Shown here in pieces: positions 50,513 to 60,755 of a DNA stretch of 64,000 nt. The stretch comes from Pantoea wallisii. Lineage in GTDB: Bacteria; Pseudomonadota; Gammaproteobacteria; Enterobacterales; Enterobacteriaceae. The notes beneath the pieces are model-generated. The model worked only from the letters and a program-made list of their open reading frames with translations. It was not told the origin of the DNA and did no database searches. Numbering within the stretch: the first letter of the stretch is position 1; every line of letters starts with the position of its first letter. The translations under genes were made by a program, and so were the position numbers. Location of the stretch: positions 88,026 to 152,025 of the forward strand of contig NZ_MLFS01000002.1 in the NCBI RefSeq assembly GCF_002095485.1, in the 5' to 3' direction.

Positions 50513-51262
50513 GTGAACCATTTCAAACTTAAAGCCGTTGCTCTGTTATGTCCTTGCTATTTTGCGGCGTTCAGCACTTATGCTGACCCCTTATCGCTTG
50601 GGGCTTCAGTTATTTATGCTCAATCGCCTTACCGTGGCGGTCAGGACCGCTATCTGCCGGTTCCGGTCATTAATTATGAAGGAGAGAACTTCTGGTTCCG
50701 CAGTCTGCAGGGGGGGTACTACCTGTGGAAAGATTCGCAAAATCAGCTGTCACTAACCCTGCTGGGTTCACCGCAGGAATACGATCCGAAAGATAACGAT
50801 CTGGGCGACATGAAAGCGCTGGATAAGCGTCGCATGACGCTGATGGCCGGTGCCACCTATCGTCACGTTGCTGACTGGGGGATTGTGCGCACGGCACTGT
50901 TGGGTGACGTGCTGAACAACAGCAACGGCATGATTTGGGATCTGACGTATCTCTATCGCTTCGAGTTTGGTGCTTTCAGCCTGACGCCTGGCATCGGTGC
51001 CATGTGGAACAGCGCGAATCAAAACCGCTACTACTACGGCGTATCCGCGCACGAAAGCGCCCGCAGCGGCATTTCACAGTACCGCCCGGATGATACCTGG
51101 TCTCCGTACGTTGAGATGAACGCCAGCTACCAGCTGAGCGACAGCTGGAATGCCAGCCTCTCTGGCCGCTATACGCGCTTCGGCAGTGATATTAAAGATA
51201 GCCCGATGGTAGATAAAGATGGGCAGTTTACGCTCTGGACCGGCGTGAGCTACACCTTCTGA
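50513..51262 (+). CDS. mipA: MipA/OmpV family outer-membrane protein
   Basis: MipA in E. coli scaffolds the lytic transglycosylase MltA with PBP1B. The 249-residue product has a signal peptide (cleavage after STYA) and a beta-barrel with VPVINYEGENFWFR, GGYYLWKD, YYYGVSAHESARSG and a C-terminal Phe (GVSYTF) typical of outer-membrane insertion. The start GTG 50513 has only a weak Shine-Dalgarno site. It is flanked by yeaG (divergent) and yeaE. Identity to E. coli is moderate in the loops and strong in the barrel strands. Confidence 0.92.
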   Translation: MNHFKLKAVALLCPCYFAAFSTYADPLSLGASVIYAQSPYRGGQDRYLPVPVINYEGENFWFRSLQGGYYLWKDSQNQLSLTLLGSPQEYDPKDNDLGDMKALDKRRMTLMAGATYRHVADWGIVRTALLGDVLNNSNGMIWDLTYLYRFEFGAFSLTPGIGAMWNSANQNRYYYGVSAHESARSGISQYRPDDTWSPYVEMNASYQLSDSWNASLSGRYTRFGSDIKDSPMVDKDGQFTLWTGVSYTF

Positions 51263-51273
51263 TGCATATCAAG

Positions 51274-51298
51274 CGCCTCTTTCTGAGGCGTTTTTTTT
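51274..51298 (+). terminator. Rho-independent terminator after mipA
   Basis: CGCCTC and GAGGCG with a TTTCT loop, followed by eight T, lie 11 bp after the stop. Confidence 0.9.
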
Positions 51299-51344
51299 AC
51301 ATTGCACCACGGTCGCGCCCCGTTGTGGCGCAACAGGAGACGTG

Positions 51345-52193
51345 ATGAAAACCATCCAGTTTCGCGGCGAGCCTGCGCTACCCGCCATCGGTCAGGGCAC
51401 CTGGTATATGGGTGAAACCCCGGCGCTGCGTAATGATGAAGTGCGGGCGCTGCAGGCCGGACTCGACGCCGGATTAAGATTAATCGATACCGCAGAAATG
51501 TATGCTGAGGGCGGTGCGGAAGAGGTAGTTGGCGAAGCGCTGCGCGGACGGCGTGACCAGGCTTTTCTGGTCTCAAAAGTCTATCCGTGGAACGCTGGCG
51601 AAGTGGATGCTGCTGAGGCCTGCGAGCGCAGTCTGCGTCGGCTCCGCACCGACTATCTGGATCTCTATCTGCTGCACTGGCGGGGTAACGTGCCGCTGGA
51701 GGAGACCCTTCGCGCCATGGAAAGTCTGCAGCAGCAAGGTAAGATTCGCCACTGGGGTGTCTCCAATTTTGATAGCGAAGATATGCAGGAGCTGTGGGGC
51801 GAGCGCGGCGGTGTTAACTGTCTGACTAATCAAGTGCTCTACCACCTGGCCTCTCGCGGAATTGAATACGATCTGCTGCACGCCTGTCAGCAACACGATA
51901 CGCCGATCATGGCCTACTGCCCGCTGGCGCAGGCGGGGCGCTTACGTCAGGCGCTGTTTGACGACCCACATCTTCAGCAGGTTGCACAACAGAGGGGCAT
52001 CAGCATCGCACAGCTGCTGTTAAGCTGGGTTATCCGTCAGCCGGGAGTCATGGCGATTCCGAAGGCCAGCAGCGTGGCGCATGTGCAGGAGAATGCCGCC
52101 GCCCTGACGTTGACGCTGGAGGCTGAAGAACTGGCGCTGCTCGATCGGGCTTTTCCGCCGCCGCCGCATAAGCTGGCGTTAGACGTGGTATAA
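51345..52193 (+). CDS. yeaE: Aldo/keto reductase YeaE
   Basis: The 282-residue product is an NADPH-dependent aldo/keto reductase. The catalytic region LIDTAEMYAEGGAEEVVGEAL supplies Asp and Tyr, VSKVYP the Lys and LYLLHW the His; IPKASSVAHVQEN is the cofactor-binding end. E. coli YeaE reduces methylglyoxal. ATG 51345 lies 5 bases after AGGAG. It converges with yeaD. Length matches E. coli (284). Confidence 0.94.
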   Translation: MKTIQFRGEPALPAIGQGTWYMGETPALRNDEVRALQAGLDAGLRLIDTAEMYAEGGAEEVVGEALRGRRDQAFLVSKVYPWNAGEVDAAEACERSLRRLRTDYLDLYLLHWRGNVPLEETLRAMESLQQQGKIRHWGVSNFDSEDMQELWGERGGVNCLTNQVLYHLASRGIEYDLLHACQQHDTPIMAYCPLAQAGRLRQALFDDPHLQQVAQQRGISIAQLLLSWVIRQPGVMAIPKASSVAHVQENAAALTLTLEAEELALLDRAFPPPPHKLALDVV

Positions 52194-52215
52194 CGGCGCC
52201 TGCGCGCCGTTTCAC

Positions 52216-53091
52216 TTACTTATTGCGGATGCGCAACGTCGCGCCAATACGCGCCGGATTCTCGCCCGCACTCTTCATCGGTTTATTAATGCGCGCTGTC
52301 TCCACACACACCATGCTCCTGTAGCCCTCGTTGGGCATATCCGCCATGCTGCAGGAGAGTTCAGGGCCCGGATTCCACGTGACAACGTCACTCTGATAGT
52401 GGTGGTAAACCTCTATCTGGCGCTTACCCGCTTTATCGTGAATGACGCTGCAATCTTCTGCAGCCGTGTGAATACGATCGACCCGACCCGGATAGGTCTG
52501 TTTACCGTCTGTCGCAGTGCCCTGCGCGTTGTTATCCACTTTATCGATATAGCTGTTACCTAAGCCACTGACCTCCACCTGAGCGATATCGGCCACCTGG
52601 AAGTAGCTGTGCAGTGCCGCAGTGGCTTCGTAATCGCCCCAGGCTTCCAGCTCAATCTCACAATGCTCAGCAATACGGAAACGCGCCAGCAGCGTAAAAT
52701 CATGCGGCCACAGTTTTTTGGTTTGTGCATTGCTCTCCAGCGTGAAAGTCAGCATCACGGCGTCGTCGCTCTCATCATGGGCGGTTAATGTCCAGGTCTG
52801 ATTGCGGGCAAAGCCGTGCGCCGGTTCGCCAGCCGGGCCAAACCACGGCCAGCAGATCGGCACACCGCCGCGAATCGCTTTACCGGTGACAAAAGGGGTT
52901 TTCTCGCTGAGCCAGATAACCGGCTTCTGACCGGCGGGCTGCCATGCCAGCAGATGTGCACCCTGCAGCGCAATCGCGGCGCGCACTTTAGGATGGCTGA
53001 TCACCACAATCGGTAAATCACCCTGCTGGCGCTGTGACAGGTAAGGGGTGATTTGTTCAATCACCGGTAAGGTAAAAAGCGTATCTTGCAT
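52216..53091 (-). CDS. yeaD: D-hexose-6-phosphate mutarotase YeaD
   Basis: YeaD interconverts the alpha and beta anomers of glucose-6-phosphate. The 291-residue product has the mutarotase core (ALQGAHLLAWQPAGQKPVIW, IRGGVPICWPWFGP, AHGFARNQTW) with the expected active-site His and the acidic C-terminal region. ATG 53091 gives MQDTLFTLPVIEQIT, aligned with E. coli; the six-residue extension to 53109 is rejected. It lies 75 bp downstream of gapA past a terminator, as in E. coli. Confidence 0.94.
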   Translation of the reverse strand: MQDTLFTLPVIEQITPYLSQRQQGDLPIVVISHPKVRAAIALQGAHLLAWQPAGQKPVIWLSEKTPFVTGKAIRGGVPICWPWFGPAGEPAHGFARNQTWTLTAHDESDDAVMLTFTLESNAQTKKLWPHDFTLLARFRIAEHCEIELEAWGDYEATAALHSYFQVADIAQVEVSGLGNSYIDKVDNNAQGTATDGKQTYPGRVDRIHTAAEDCSVIHDKAGKRQIEVYHHYQSDVVTWNPGPELSCSMADMPNEGYRSMVCVETARINKPMKSAGENPARIGATLRIRNK

Positions 53092-53115
53092 CGTCAGACC
53101 TTCTCTCATCCAATC

Positions 53116-53146
53116 GAAAAAAAAGGGGCGACCGAAGTCACCCCTT
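53116..53146 (-). terminator. Rho-independent terminator after gapA
   Basis: On the minus strand AAGGGGTGAC-TTCG-GTCGCCCCTT folds into a long stem with a TTCG loop, followed by six T. Some readthrough into yeaD is expected by analogy to E. coli. Confidence 0.88.
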
Positions 53147-53165
53147 GTCTGTTTTGCTGGTTAGC

Positions 53166-54176
<1,011 letters not shown>

Positions 54177-54371
54177 CTATTTGTTAGTGAATAAAAGGTT
54201 GGCTGTAAAATTACAAAAACCTTACCAGGCGTCAAGCGGAATCGTGTCAATTGTTGCGACAGGTCAATTCCAGCGCCAGGAATAATTCGTTGCGCAATCG
54301 CTTACGCAGCACCCTTATTGCGGGTCTATCTTACGCTGAATGCAGAGCAAAAAGGGAAGAGTATTACAAAG

Positions 54372-54387
54372 AGTGATCGCCATCACA
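54372..54387. promoter_or_regulatory. CRP-cAMP site in the gapA-msrB region
   Basis: AGTGATCGCCATCACA matches the CRP consensus TGTGA-N6-TCACA in all but the first base. It lies 208 bp upstream of gapA and 116 bp upstream of msrB. E. coli gapA is known to have several promoters with CRP control. Confidence 0.65.
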
Positions 54388-54502
54388 AAATCGTGCTGTG
54401 TTTGTCCGGGCAAATCGGTTCGCACGAAAAAAGACCCGGAAGATGTTGTTCGTTTGTTAGAATACTAGACGATTTTTACAGAATGACACTCCGGAACTCA
54501 AA

Positions 54503-54913
54503 ATGGCCAAAGACAACGCACCCGAAGCAAATATCGCCCAGCTGTCGGAAATGCAGCGCTACGTGACTCAGCAACGCGGCACGGAACCGCCTTTCTCTGG
54601 TGCTTTACTGCACAACAAGCAAGAGGGGATCTACCACTGTCTGGTTTGCAACGCTCCGCTGTTTCTCTCGGAAACCAAGTATGACTCCGGCTGTGGCTGG
54701 CCAAGCTTCTATCAGCCGGTCAACGACGATGCCATCCATTATCTGGAAGATGATTCCCACGGTATGCACCGTATTGAGATCCGCTGCGGCAGCTGTGATG
54801 CGCACCTGGGGCATGTATTCCCGGACGGACCGCAGCCTACTGGCGAACGCTACTGCGTTAACTCAGCCTCGCTGAGCTTCGCCGATGAGCAGGGCAATCA
54901 GCAGAAGGGGTAA
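54503..54913 (+). CDS. msrB: Peptide-methionine (R)-S-oxide reductase MsrB
   Basis: MsrB repairs R-sulfoxides of protein-bound methionine. The 136-residue product has structural zinc cysteines C46/C49 and C95/C98 (CLVC, CGSC), the conserved SGCGWPSF and catalytic C118 in RYCVNS. ATG 54503 follows CCGGAACTCAAA. It is divergent from gapA, and yeaC begins 2 bp after its stop. It complements msrC at 3016. Confidence 0.97.
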   Translation: MAKDNAPEANIAQLSEMQRYVTQQRGTEPPFSGALLHNKQEGIYHCLVCNAPLFLSETKYDSGCGWPSFYQPVNDDAIHYLEDDSHGMHRIEIRCGSCDAHLGHVFPDGPQPTGERYCVNSASLSFADEQGNQQKG

Positions 54914-54915
54914 GC

Positions 54916-55197
54916 ATGAAGCAGGAACTGGAAGCGATGCTGGCGGCGATGACGCCGGAAGTATACGAGCGCCTGGCGACGGCAGTTGAGACCGGAAAAT
55001 GGCCGGATGGCGTTGCGCTGACGCAAGATCAGCGTGACAACTGCCTGCAGCTGGTGATGCTATGGCAGGCGCGCCATAACGATGCGCCGCAGCACATGAC
55101 CATCGGGAAAGATGGCGAGATGGTGATGAAGTCGAAAAAGCAGCTCAAGGAAGAGTGGGGCATCGAGCCGGACGTCACGCGCATCAATCTGCACTAA
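54916..55197 (+). CDS. yeaC: DUF1315 protein YeaC
   Basis: The 93-residue product matches E. coli YeaC (LATAVETGKWPDGVALTQDQ, CLQLVMLWQARHN, ending with a KSKKQLKEEWGI tail). It is cytoplasmic and of unknown function. AAGGGG within the end of msrB serves as its Shine-Dalgarno site, so it is co-translated with msrB. It converges with pncA. Confidence 0.92.
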   Translation: MKQELEAMLAAMTPEVYERLATAVETGKWPDGVALTQDQRDNCLQLVMLWQARHNDAPQHMTIGKDGEMVMKSKKQLKEEWGIEPDVTRINLH

Positions 55198-55205
55198 ACG
55201 TAGCA

Positions 55206-55230
55206 GGCTGGTAATCACCAGCCCTGATTT
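55206..55230 (+). terminator. Terminator after yeaC
   Basis: GGCTGGT and ACCAGCC form a 7-bp stem with an AATC loop, followed by CTGATTTTT between convergent yeaC and pncA. Confidence 0.65.
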
Positions 55231-55231
55231 T

Positions 55232-55840
55232 TCAGATTATTACCGCGCCCTGCGCCTGCATCTGGGCAATGGCGATGTCGCTATCATCAGGGTTCAGGTT
55301 AACGCCGCGGCAGCCCTCTTTCACCACCTCAACGTTGTAACCCAGCTCCAGCGCGTCAAGCACGCTGTATTTGACGCAGTAATCGGTAGCAATACCCAGC
55401 ATTACCAGGTCCGTGATCCCGCGCTCGCGCAGCCAGCTATCAAGCTCAGTCTTGCGGCGGTGGCCGTTATCAAAGAAGGCGCTGTAGCTATCCACATCGA
55501 CATCGCCTCCTTTGTGGAATACCGCGTCAATCAGGCTGCGATCCAGATCCGGATGAAAATCCGCGCCGGCGGAGTTTTCGATGCCGTGATCCGGCCACCA
55601 GATCTGTGCCAGACCGTTCAGCTCACCCAGCGTGTAGACCGGCTCACCGGAGACCGAAGCGAAACTGCCGTGATTAGCCGGATGCCAGTCCTGCAGAGCG
55701 ACCACGCACTCACCGCGTTCACGAAACTCACGCGCATAGCGATTCGCAACGGCAACCGTCTGGTCGCCTTCACGCACGGCCATCGGGCCGCCGGGGCAAA
55801 AATCGTTCTGAATATCGATGATTATCAATGCCCGCTTCAT
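55232..55840 (-). CDS. pncA: Nicotinamidase PncA
   Basis: PncA deamidates nicotinamide to nicotinate in NAD salvage. The 202-residue product has the catalytic triad D9, K110 and C155 (IIIDIQNDF, FHKGGDVD, ATDYCVKYS) and metal-binding D51/H53 with H85 (DWHPANH, DHGIE). ATG 55840 follows GGAGCAAGAAGTA. It lies 16 bp after ansA, as in E. coli. It is slightly shorter than the E. coli protein (213). Confidence 0.95.
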   Translation of the reverse strand: MKRALIIIDIQNDFCPGGPMAVREGDQTVAVANRYAREFRERGECVVALQDWHPANHGSFASVSGEPVYTLGELNGLAQIWWPDHGIENSAGADFHPDLDRSLIDAVFHKGGDVDVDSYSAFFDNGHRRKTELDSWLRERGITDLVMLGIATDYCVKYSVLDALELGYNVEVVKEGCRGVNLNPDDSDIAIAQMQAQGAVII

Positions 55841-55856
55841 TACTTCTTGCTCCGTA

Positions 55857-56869
55857 TCAGTCTTCGGTCAGTTCGCCACGTAAATTCTGCTGCATTTTGG
55901 CACGAATTTCTGCGCTGGTGAGGTTTTGGCTTAACAAAAAATGCAGTTTGGTTAAGGTTGCTTCGACGGTGAGGTCAAACCCGCTGATCACACCCGCGTG
56001 CTCCAGCGCATTGCCGGTCGCATAGCCGCCCATATTAACCTTGCCAGACATACACTGCGTCAGATTCACCACCACAATGCCGCGCTCGCTGGCCTGCTGC
56101 AGCTCTGCCAGAAACTCAGCATTTTGTGGCGCATTGCCCACGCCGTATGAGCGCAGGATCAGCGCTTTCACGGGCTGACGCAGGAAGTTGCGCACCACAT
56201 CGGCGGAGATGCCCGGATAGATAGTTACGACGCCAATCGGCTGTGGCGTGATCGGGTGCACCTTCAGCGCGCCGCTGCCATAAGGCGCGGGTGGCGTATT
56301 CAACCGGCGAATGTGGATGCCCGCTTCCAGCAGCGGCGACAGGTTCGGTGAGGCGAACGCATTAAAGCCGTCAGCGTGGGCTTTGGTGGTGCGGTTACCG
56401 CGGAATAGCGTGTTATTAAAGAACAGCGCGACTTCATTAATCGGATAGTTAGCCGCCACATACAGCGAGTTAAGCAGATTCTGCTGGCCGTCTGAGCGCA
56501 ACTCCGCCAGAGGAATCTGTGAGCCGGTGACGATAACCGCTTCGCCAGATTTTCCAGCATGAACGACAGCGCAGAGGCCGTAAAGGCCATGGTATCGGTG
56601 CCGTGCAGAATGACAAAGCCATCATAGCGGTCGTAGTTCTGCTGGATATCGTCCGCGATGGATTGCCAGTCCTGCGGCGTCATATCGGAGGAGTCGATCA
56701 GCGGATTATATTCATGAATGGTGAAGTCCGGCATCTCCGGCCGGTGGAATTCGGGCATGTTCGCCAGCTGCTGCTGAAGGTGGCCAGATACCGGAATGTA
56801 GCCCTGCGCAGAGCGTTGCATACCGATCGTACCGCCCGTGTAGGCTACATAGATATTTTTCTTTTGCAT
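55857..56869 (-). pseudogene. ansA: Cytoplasmic L-asparaginase I, frameshifted
   Basis: AnsA hydrolyses L-asparagine to aspartate and ammonia in the cytoplasm. The first frame (ATG 56869) has [11 protein letters not shown] with the catalytic Thr and [15 protein letters not shown], then goes out of frame after FMLENLAK. The second frame resumes at [16 protein letters not shown] and runs to the normal end NLRGELTED. Adding one C at about 56539 (AAGCGGTT to AAGCCGGTT) restores [20 protein letters not shown] and a full protein of about 337 residues (E. coli 338). Gene order sppA-ansA-pncA is as in E. coli. Confidence 0.92.
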
Positions 56870-56954
56870 GAATGTACTCAGACTTGCCGTAAAACGCGCA
56901 GTATAAGGGGATTACCGGGGAAAAGCAGCCCGACCAGCGGCCGGGCTGTAAAGA

Positions 56955-58813
56955 TTAACGTACGTTGCCGCAGTTAAGACAGAAGGCGTAACGGTTCTGC
57001 GGATCGTTCAGATTATCCAGCAGGCCGGGCTGGGCTTTCATCGCGCTCATCACGTCCAGCATCGGCGCGGGCAGCCACACTTTCAGCGCGGCAGGCAGCA
57101 CTGCCTGTACCGAAGCGTTCATCTGATTCAGCAGCAGATCAAGCATACCCGGATCGTCCTGATACCAGCTCAGTTCAGGTTTCGCGACTTTTGCCAGCTC
57201 AGCCGCTTTCGCGACGGCATCGTCAAAATCACCCAGCGCATCAACCAGCCCGTTAGCTTTGGCATCGCTGCCGGTCCAGACGTGGCCCTGCGCGATGGCA
57301 TTGATCTGCTCCGGTGTCTTGTGGCGCGATGCCGCCACCAGGCCGACAAAGTTGCGATAGCCATTCTCAATGGTGAGCTGCATCAGCTGCTGCACTTCAG
57401 CCGGCAGCGCTTTGGTCGTTGCCACATCGGCCAGCGGTGAGGTCGCCACGCCATCCGTGTGTACGCCAATGCTGCTCAGGCTATTTTCCACGGTGTTAAT
57501 CACGCCAAAGATGCCGATGGAGCCGGTAAGGGTGGAGGGCGCCGCCACGATGTAGTCCGCCGGCGTGGAGATCCAGTAACCTCCGGATGCTGCCATGCCG
57601 CCCATCGATACCACGACTGGCTTACCGGCATCGTGTGCTGCCGCCAGCTCTTCACGGATCGCTTCTGATGCCGTCACGCTGCCGCCAGGGCTATTAACGC
57701 GCAGTACAATGGCTTTGATTTTTGGATCAAGACGCGCATCGCGGATCTGCGCTGCGGTCGTATCACCACCCACGTTACCGGCGCTCTCTTCACCGTCCAT
57801 GATTGCGCCGCTGGCAAGGATAACGGCGATGTTACCGTCCTGGCCTGCGGGGGCTGCTTCACGTTGTAGTCGTAAATGCTGACACTACGGTAATCGTTAT
57901 TGGCCTTATCCCAGCCAAAAGTCTTGACCAGCTCCTGATCGGCGGCGGCACGCGTATCCAGCACATCAACCAGCTTGTTATTCAGGGCATATTTAGCGGT
58001 ATCACCCGCTACGGCCTGCAGTCCGGCAATCACGCCGGCTGCACCAGGGAACAGTTGCTCAGGCGTAATCTGACGGTTAGCTGATACCGTGTTGAGATAG
58101 TTTTGCCACAGCTGACCCACCCAGCGGCTATCGGCATCGCGCGCTTCCGGCGACATATCATCACGCAGGAAGGGCTCCACTGCCGATTTATAGGTACCTA
58201 CGCGGAACACATGTGAGCTGACTTTCAGCTTCTCCAGCAGCGTTTTGTAGTAAAGGCCATTGGTAGCAAAGCCGTGCAGATCTACGGTGCCCTGCGGCGA
58301 GAGATAGACTTTGGTGGCGTAGCTGGCGAGGTAATATTGGGCCTGGCTGTAGCTATCGCCAATGGCGAAGATCGGTTTCCCCGTATCGCGGAACTCCCGC
58401 AGCGCCTTGCCGACATATTGCAGCGAAGGCTGATCGCCCCCGGCAAAGTCACGTAAATCCAGCACGATGCCGGTGATATTTTTGTCCGTTTTCGCCTGGC
58501 GCAGGGCGTCTACCACATCAAACAGTGAATTCTCCTGCAGGCGATCGCTGCTGGCGCCCAGCAGCTGGCGACTGATGCGGCTCAGACGATTACTGACCGA
58601 AGGTTTATCCACCAGCACGCCGCTCAGATCGACCTTCAGCGCTCCTTGCTGCACCGGTTCGCTACTGTTGCTGCCGGAGACCTGCAGCCAGATGCCGATG
58701 CCCGCCAGAATCAAAACAATAAGAAAAACATTCAGAATAAATTCCCGAATAAAATTCAGCACCCGCCAGCTCCAGCGGAACAGGCCGGCAATAATTCGCC
58801 ACAATGTGCGCAT
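56955..58813 (-). pseudogene. sppA: Signal peptide peptidase SppA (protease IV), frameshifted
   Basis: SppA is a membrane-anchored Ser/Lys protease that degrades cleaved signal peptides. The N-terminal frame (ATG 58813 after GGAGAGTTT) has the membrane helix (about 25-45) and the general base K209 in RVGTYKSAVEP. It shifts after YDYNVKQPP. The other frame carries the catalytic Ser region [11 protein letters not shown] and continues to the end (LNCGNVR at the C-terminus). One C added to the CCCCC run at about 57848-57853 restores [15 protein letters not shown]. The repaired length is 619, E. coli 618. As written, the two halves of the active site are separated. Confidence 0.92.
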
Positions 58814-58985
58814 AAACTCTCCATATTCACGTAGCCAGGGCAGTCGCCATGCGGTCTGCCCCGATGTCGGCTCCATCCTAAAGAGCAGCGTGCGAAAAGT
58901 CAGCAGGAAATCGCGCCAGACTGTTACAAAAGATCGCGCTGTGCCAGGATTAGCCCACGCTTTTATTATTCACGGGAGAGTCGTA

Positions 58986-59537
58986 ATGGATGCACTGGAT
59001 CTACTGGTAAACCGCCGTTCCGCATCGCGTCTGACAGAGCCAGCGCCGGCGGGAGATGTGCTGCAAAACATCCTGCATGCGGGCATGCGCGCGCCGGATC
59101 ACGGCACGCTGCAGCCGTGGCGTTTTGTGATTGTTGAAAATGAGGGGCGCGATCGTTTTGGCGCGCTGCTGGAGCAGGCGGCGCGTGACGGTAATCTTGA
59201 TGAAAAGGCGATTGCTAAAGCCGCTGCGGCACCGTTTCGTGCTCCGATGATCATCACGGTAGTGGCGCACTGTGCTGAGTCAGAGAAGGTGCCACGCTGG
59301 GAGCAGCTCTTATCGGCGGGCTGTGCGGTAATGGCTATGCAGATGGCTGCCGTGGCACAGGGCTTTAACGGTATCTGGCGCAGCGGTCCGTGGACCGATA
59401 ATTCGCGCGTACGTGAGGCGTTCGGCTGCCGCGAGCAGGATGCGATTGTCGGTTTTCTCTATCTGGGCACGCCGCAGTTAAAGGCCAGCACCACAGTTGT
59501 CGCGCCGGATACGGCGCAGTTTGTCAGTTATTTCTGA
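58986..59537 (+). CDS. ydjA: Nitroreductase-family protein YdjA
   Basis: The 183-residue product is a small FMN-binding nitroreductase ([51 protein letters not shown]). The physiological substrate is unknown. ATG 58986 follows GGGAGAGTCGTA. It is divergent from sppA and lies upstream of selD and topB on the same strand, as in E. coli, where the three are likely co-transcribed. Confidence 0.94.
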   Translation: MDALDLLVNRRSASRLTEPAPAGDVLQNILHAGMRAPDHGTLQPWRFVIVENEGRDRFGALLEQAARDGNLDEKAIAKAAAAPFRAPMIITVVAHCAESEKVPRWEQLLSAGCAVMAMQMAAVAQGFNGIWRSGPWTDNSRVREAFGCREQDAIVGFLYLGTPQLKASTTVVAPDTAQFVSYF

Positions 59538-59556
59538 CAGACTGAGGCGGGCTTCT

Positions 59557-59643
59557 GCGGCTAGGTGGCAGGTGTTGCACAGATTGCACAGTGGCTGTGC
59601 GAAAGATCGGGCTTCGCTCGCGCAGCACTTACCACCGGCTGGC
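59557..59643. repeat. Imperfect inverted repeat before selD
   Basis: Two 22-base arms (59557-59578 and 59622-59643) pair with a few mismatches and one G-U. They share GGTGG-x-AGGTG / CACTTACCACC. A perfect 6-bp hairpin GCACAG-TGG-CTGTGC lies inside at 59586-59600. The RNA could fold into a stable structure in the ydjA-selD interval. Confidence 0.5.
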
Positions 59644-59690
59644 AGCCAGGCTAACATAGCGCACACTGTTCAGCGCATAAGGAACCCGCC

Positions 59691-60734
59691 ATGAGTGAAC
59701 CACTTCGTTTGACGCAATACAGCCACGGGGCTGGCTGTGGCTGTAAAATCTCGCCGCAGGTGCTCGAAACCATCCTGCGCAGTGAATTAACCGCTTTTCA
59801 CGATCCTCAACTGCTGGTGGGCAATGAGACGCGTGATGATGCTGCCGTTTACGATCTCGGCAACGGCACTGCGGTCGTGAGCACCACCGATTTCTTTATG
59901 CCGATCGTGGATGATCCCTTTACCTTTGGCCGCATCGCCGCCACCAATGCCATCAGCGATATCTATGCCATGGGCGGCAAGCCGATCATGGCGATCGCCA
60001 TTCTTGGCTGGCCGGTAAATGTCCTGAGCCCGGAGGTAGCGCAGCAGGTGGTCGAAGGGGGCCGCGCGGCCTGTCAGGCCGCCGGGATTGCGCTGGCGGG
60101 GGGCCACTCCATTGATGCGCCGGAGCCGATCTTTGGTCTTGCCGTGACCGGCATCGTTGCGGTTGACCGGGTGAAAAAGAACAGCGCCGCACAGGCGGGC
60201 AGCCAGCTGTTTCTTACCAAGCCGCTTGGCATCGGTATCCTTACCACAGCAGAAAAGAGAGGGCTGCTGCGGCCAGAGCATCAATCGTTGGCCGCAGAGG
60301 TGATGTGCCAGCTCAACAATGCCGGTGCGGAATTTGCCCGGTTGCCGGGCGTAAGTGCAATGACTGATGTCACCGGCTTTGGTCTGCTGGGGCACCTGGG
60401 CGAGATTTGCGAGGGCTCCGGCTTGCGGGCTGAGATTGTCGCTGCACAGGTGCCGCGTCTGCCGGGCGTGGATGACTACATTGCTGCGGGCGCCGTGCCG
60501 GGCGGCACGCAGCGCAATTTTGCCAGCTACGGCATGAAGGTCTCTGAACTGGATGACGCCACATGTGCGCTACTGTGCGATCCGCAAACTTCCGGCGGGC
60601 TGCTGGTGGCCGTGCTACCCGATGAGGCCGATAAGTTTCTTCACTGCGCGGCCCAGGCTGGCGTGCAGGTGACAGCGATCGGCGAGCTGCTGGCGGCAGA
60701 TAGCGCACACCCTTTAATTACTGTAGTGACCTGA
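59691..60734 (+). CDS. selD: Selenide, water dikinase SelD
   Basis: SelD makes selenophosphate from selenide and ATP, used for selenocysteine and 2-selenouridine. The 347-residue product carries the N-terminal catalytic pair C16 and K19 in GAGCGCKIS (E. coli C17 and K20), the Asp-rich [20 protein letters not shown] and the glycine motif [14 protein letters not shown]. The active residue is Cys, not Sec. ATG 59691 follows AAGGAACCCGCC. topB follows 21 bp later. Presence of selD implies that the organism uses selenium. Confidence 0.96.
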   Translation: MSEPLRLTQYSHGAGCGCKISPQVLETILRSELTAFHDPQLLVGNETRDDAAVYDLGNGTAVVSTTDFFMPIVDDPFTFGRIAATNAISDIYAMGGKPIMAIAILGWPVNVLSPEVAQQVVEGGRAACQAAGIALAGGHSIDAPEPIFGLAVTGIVAVDRVKKNSAAQAGSQLFLTKPLGIGILTTAEKRGLLRPEHQSLAAEVMCQLNNAGAEFARLPGVSAMTDVTGFGLLGHLGEICEGSGLRAEIVAAQVPRLPGVDDYIAAGAVPGGTQRNFASYGMKVSELDDATCALLCDPQTSGGLLVAVLPDEADKFLHCAAQAGVQVTAIGELLAADSAHPLITVVT

Positions 60735-60755
60735 CGTTGAGGAACGACGCCATCC

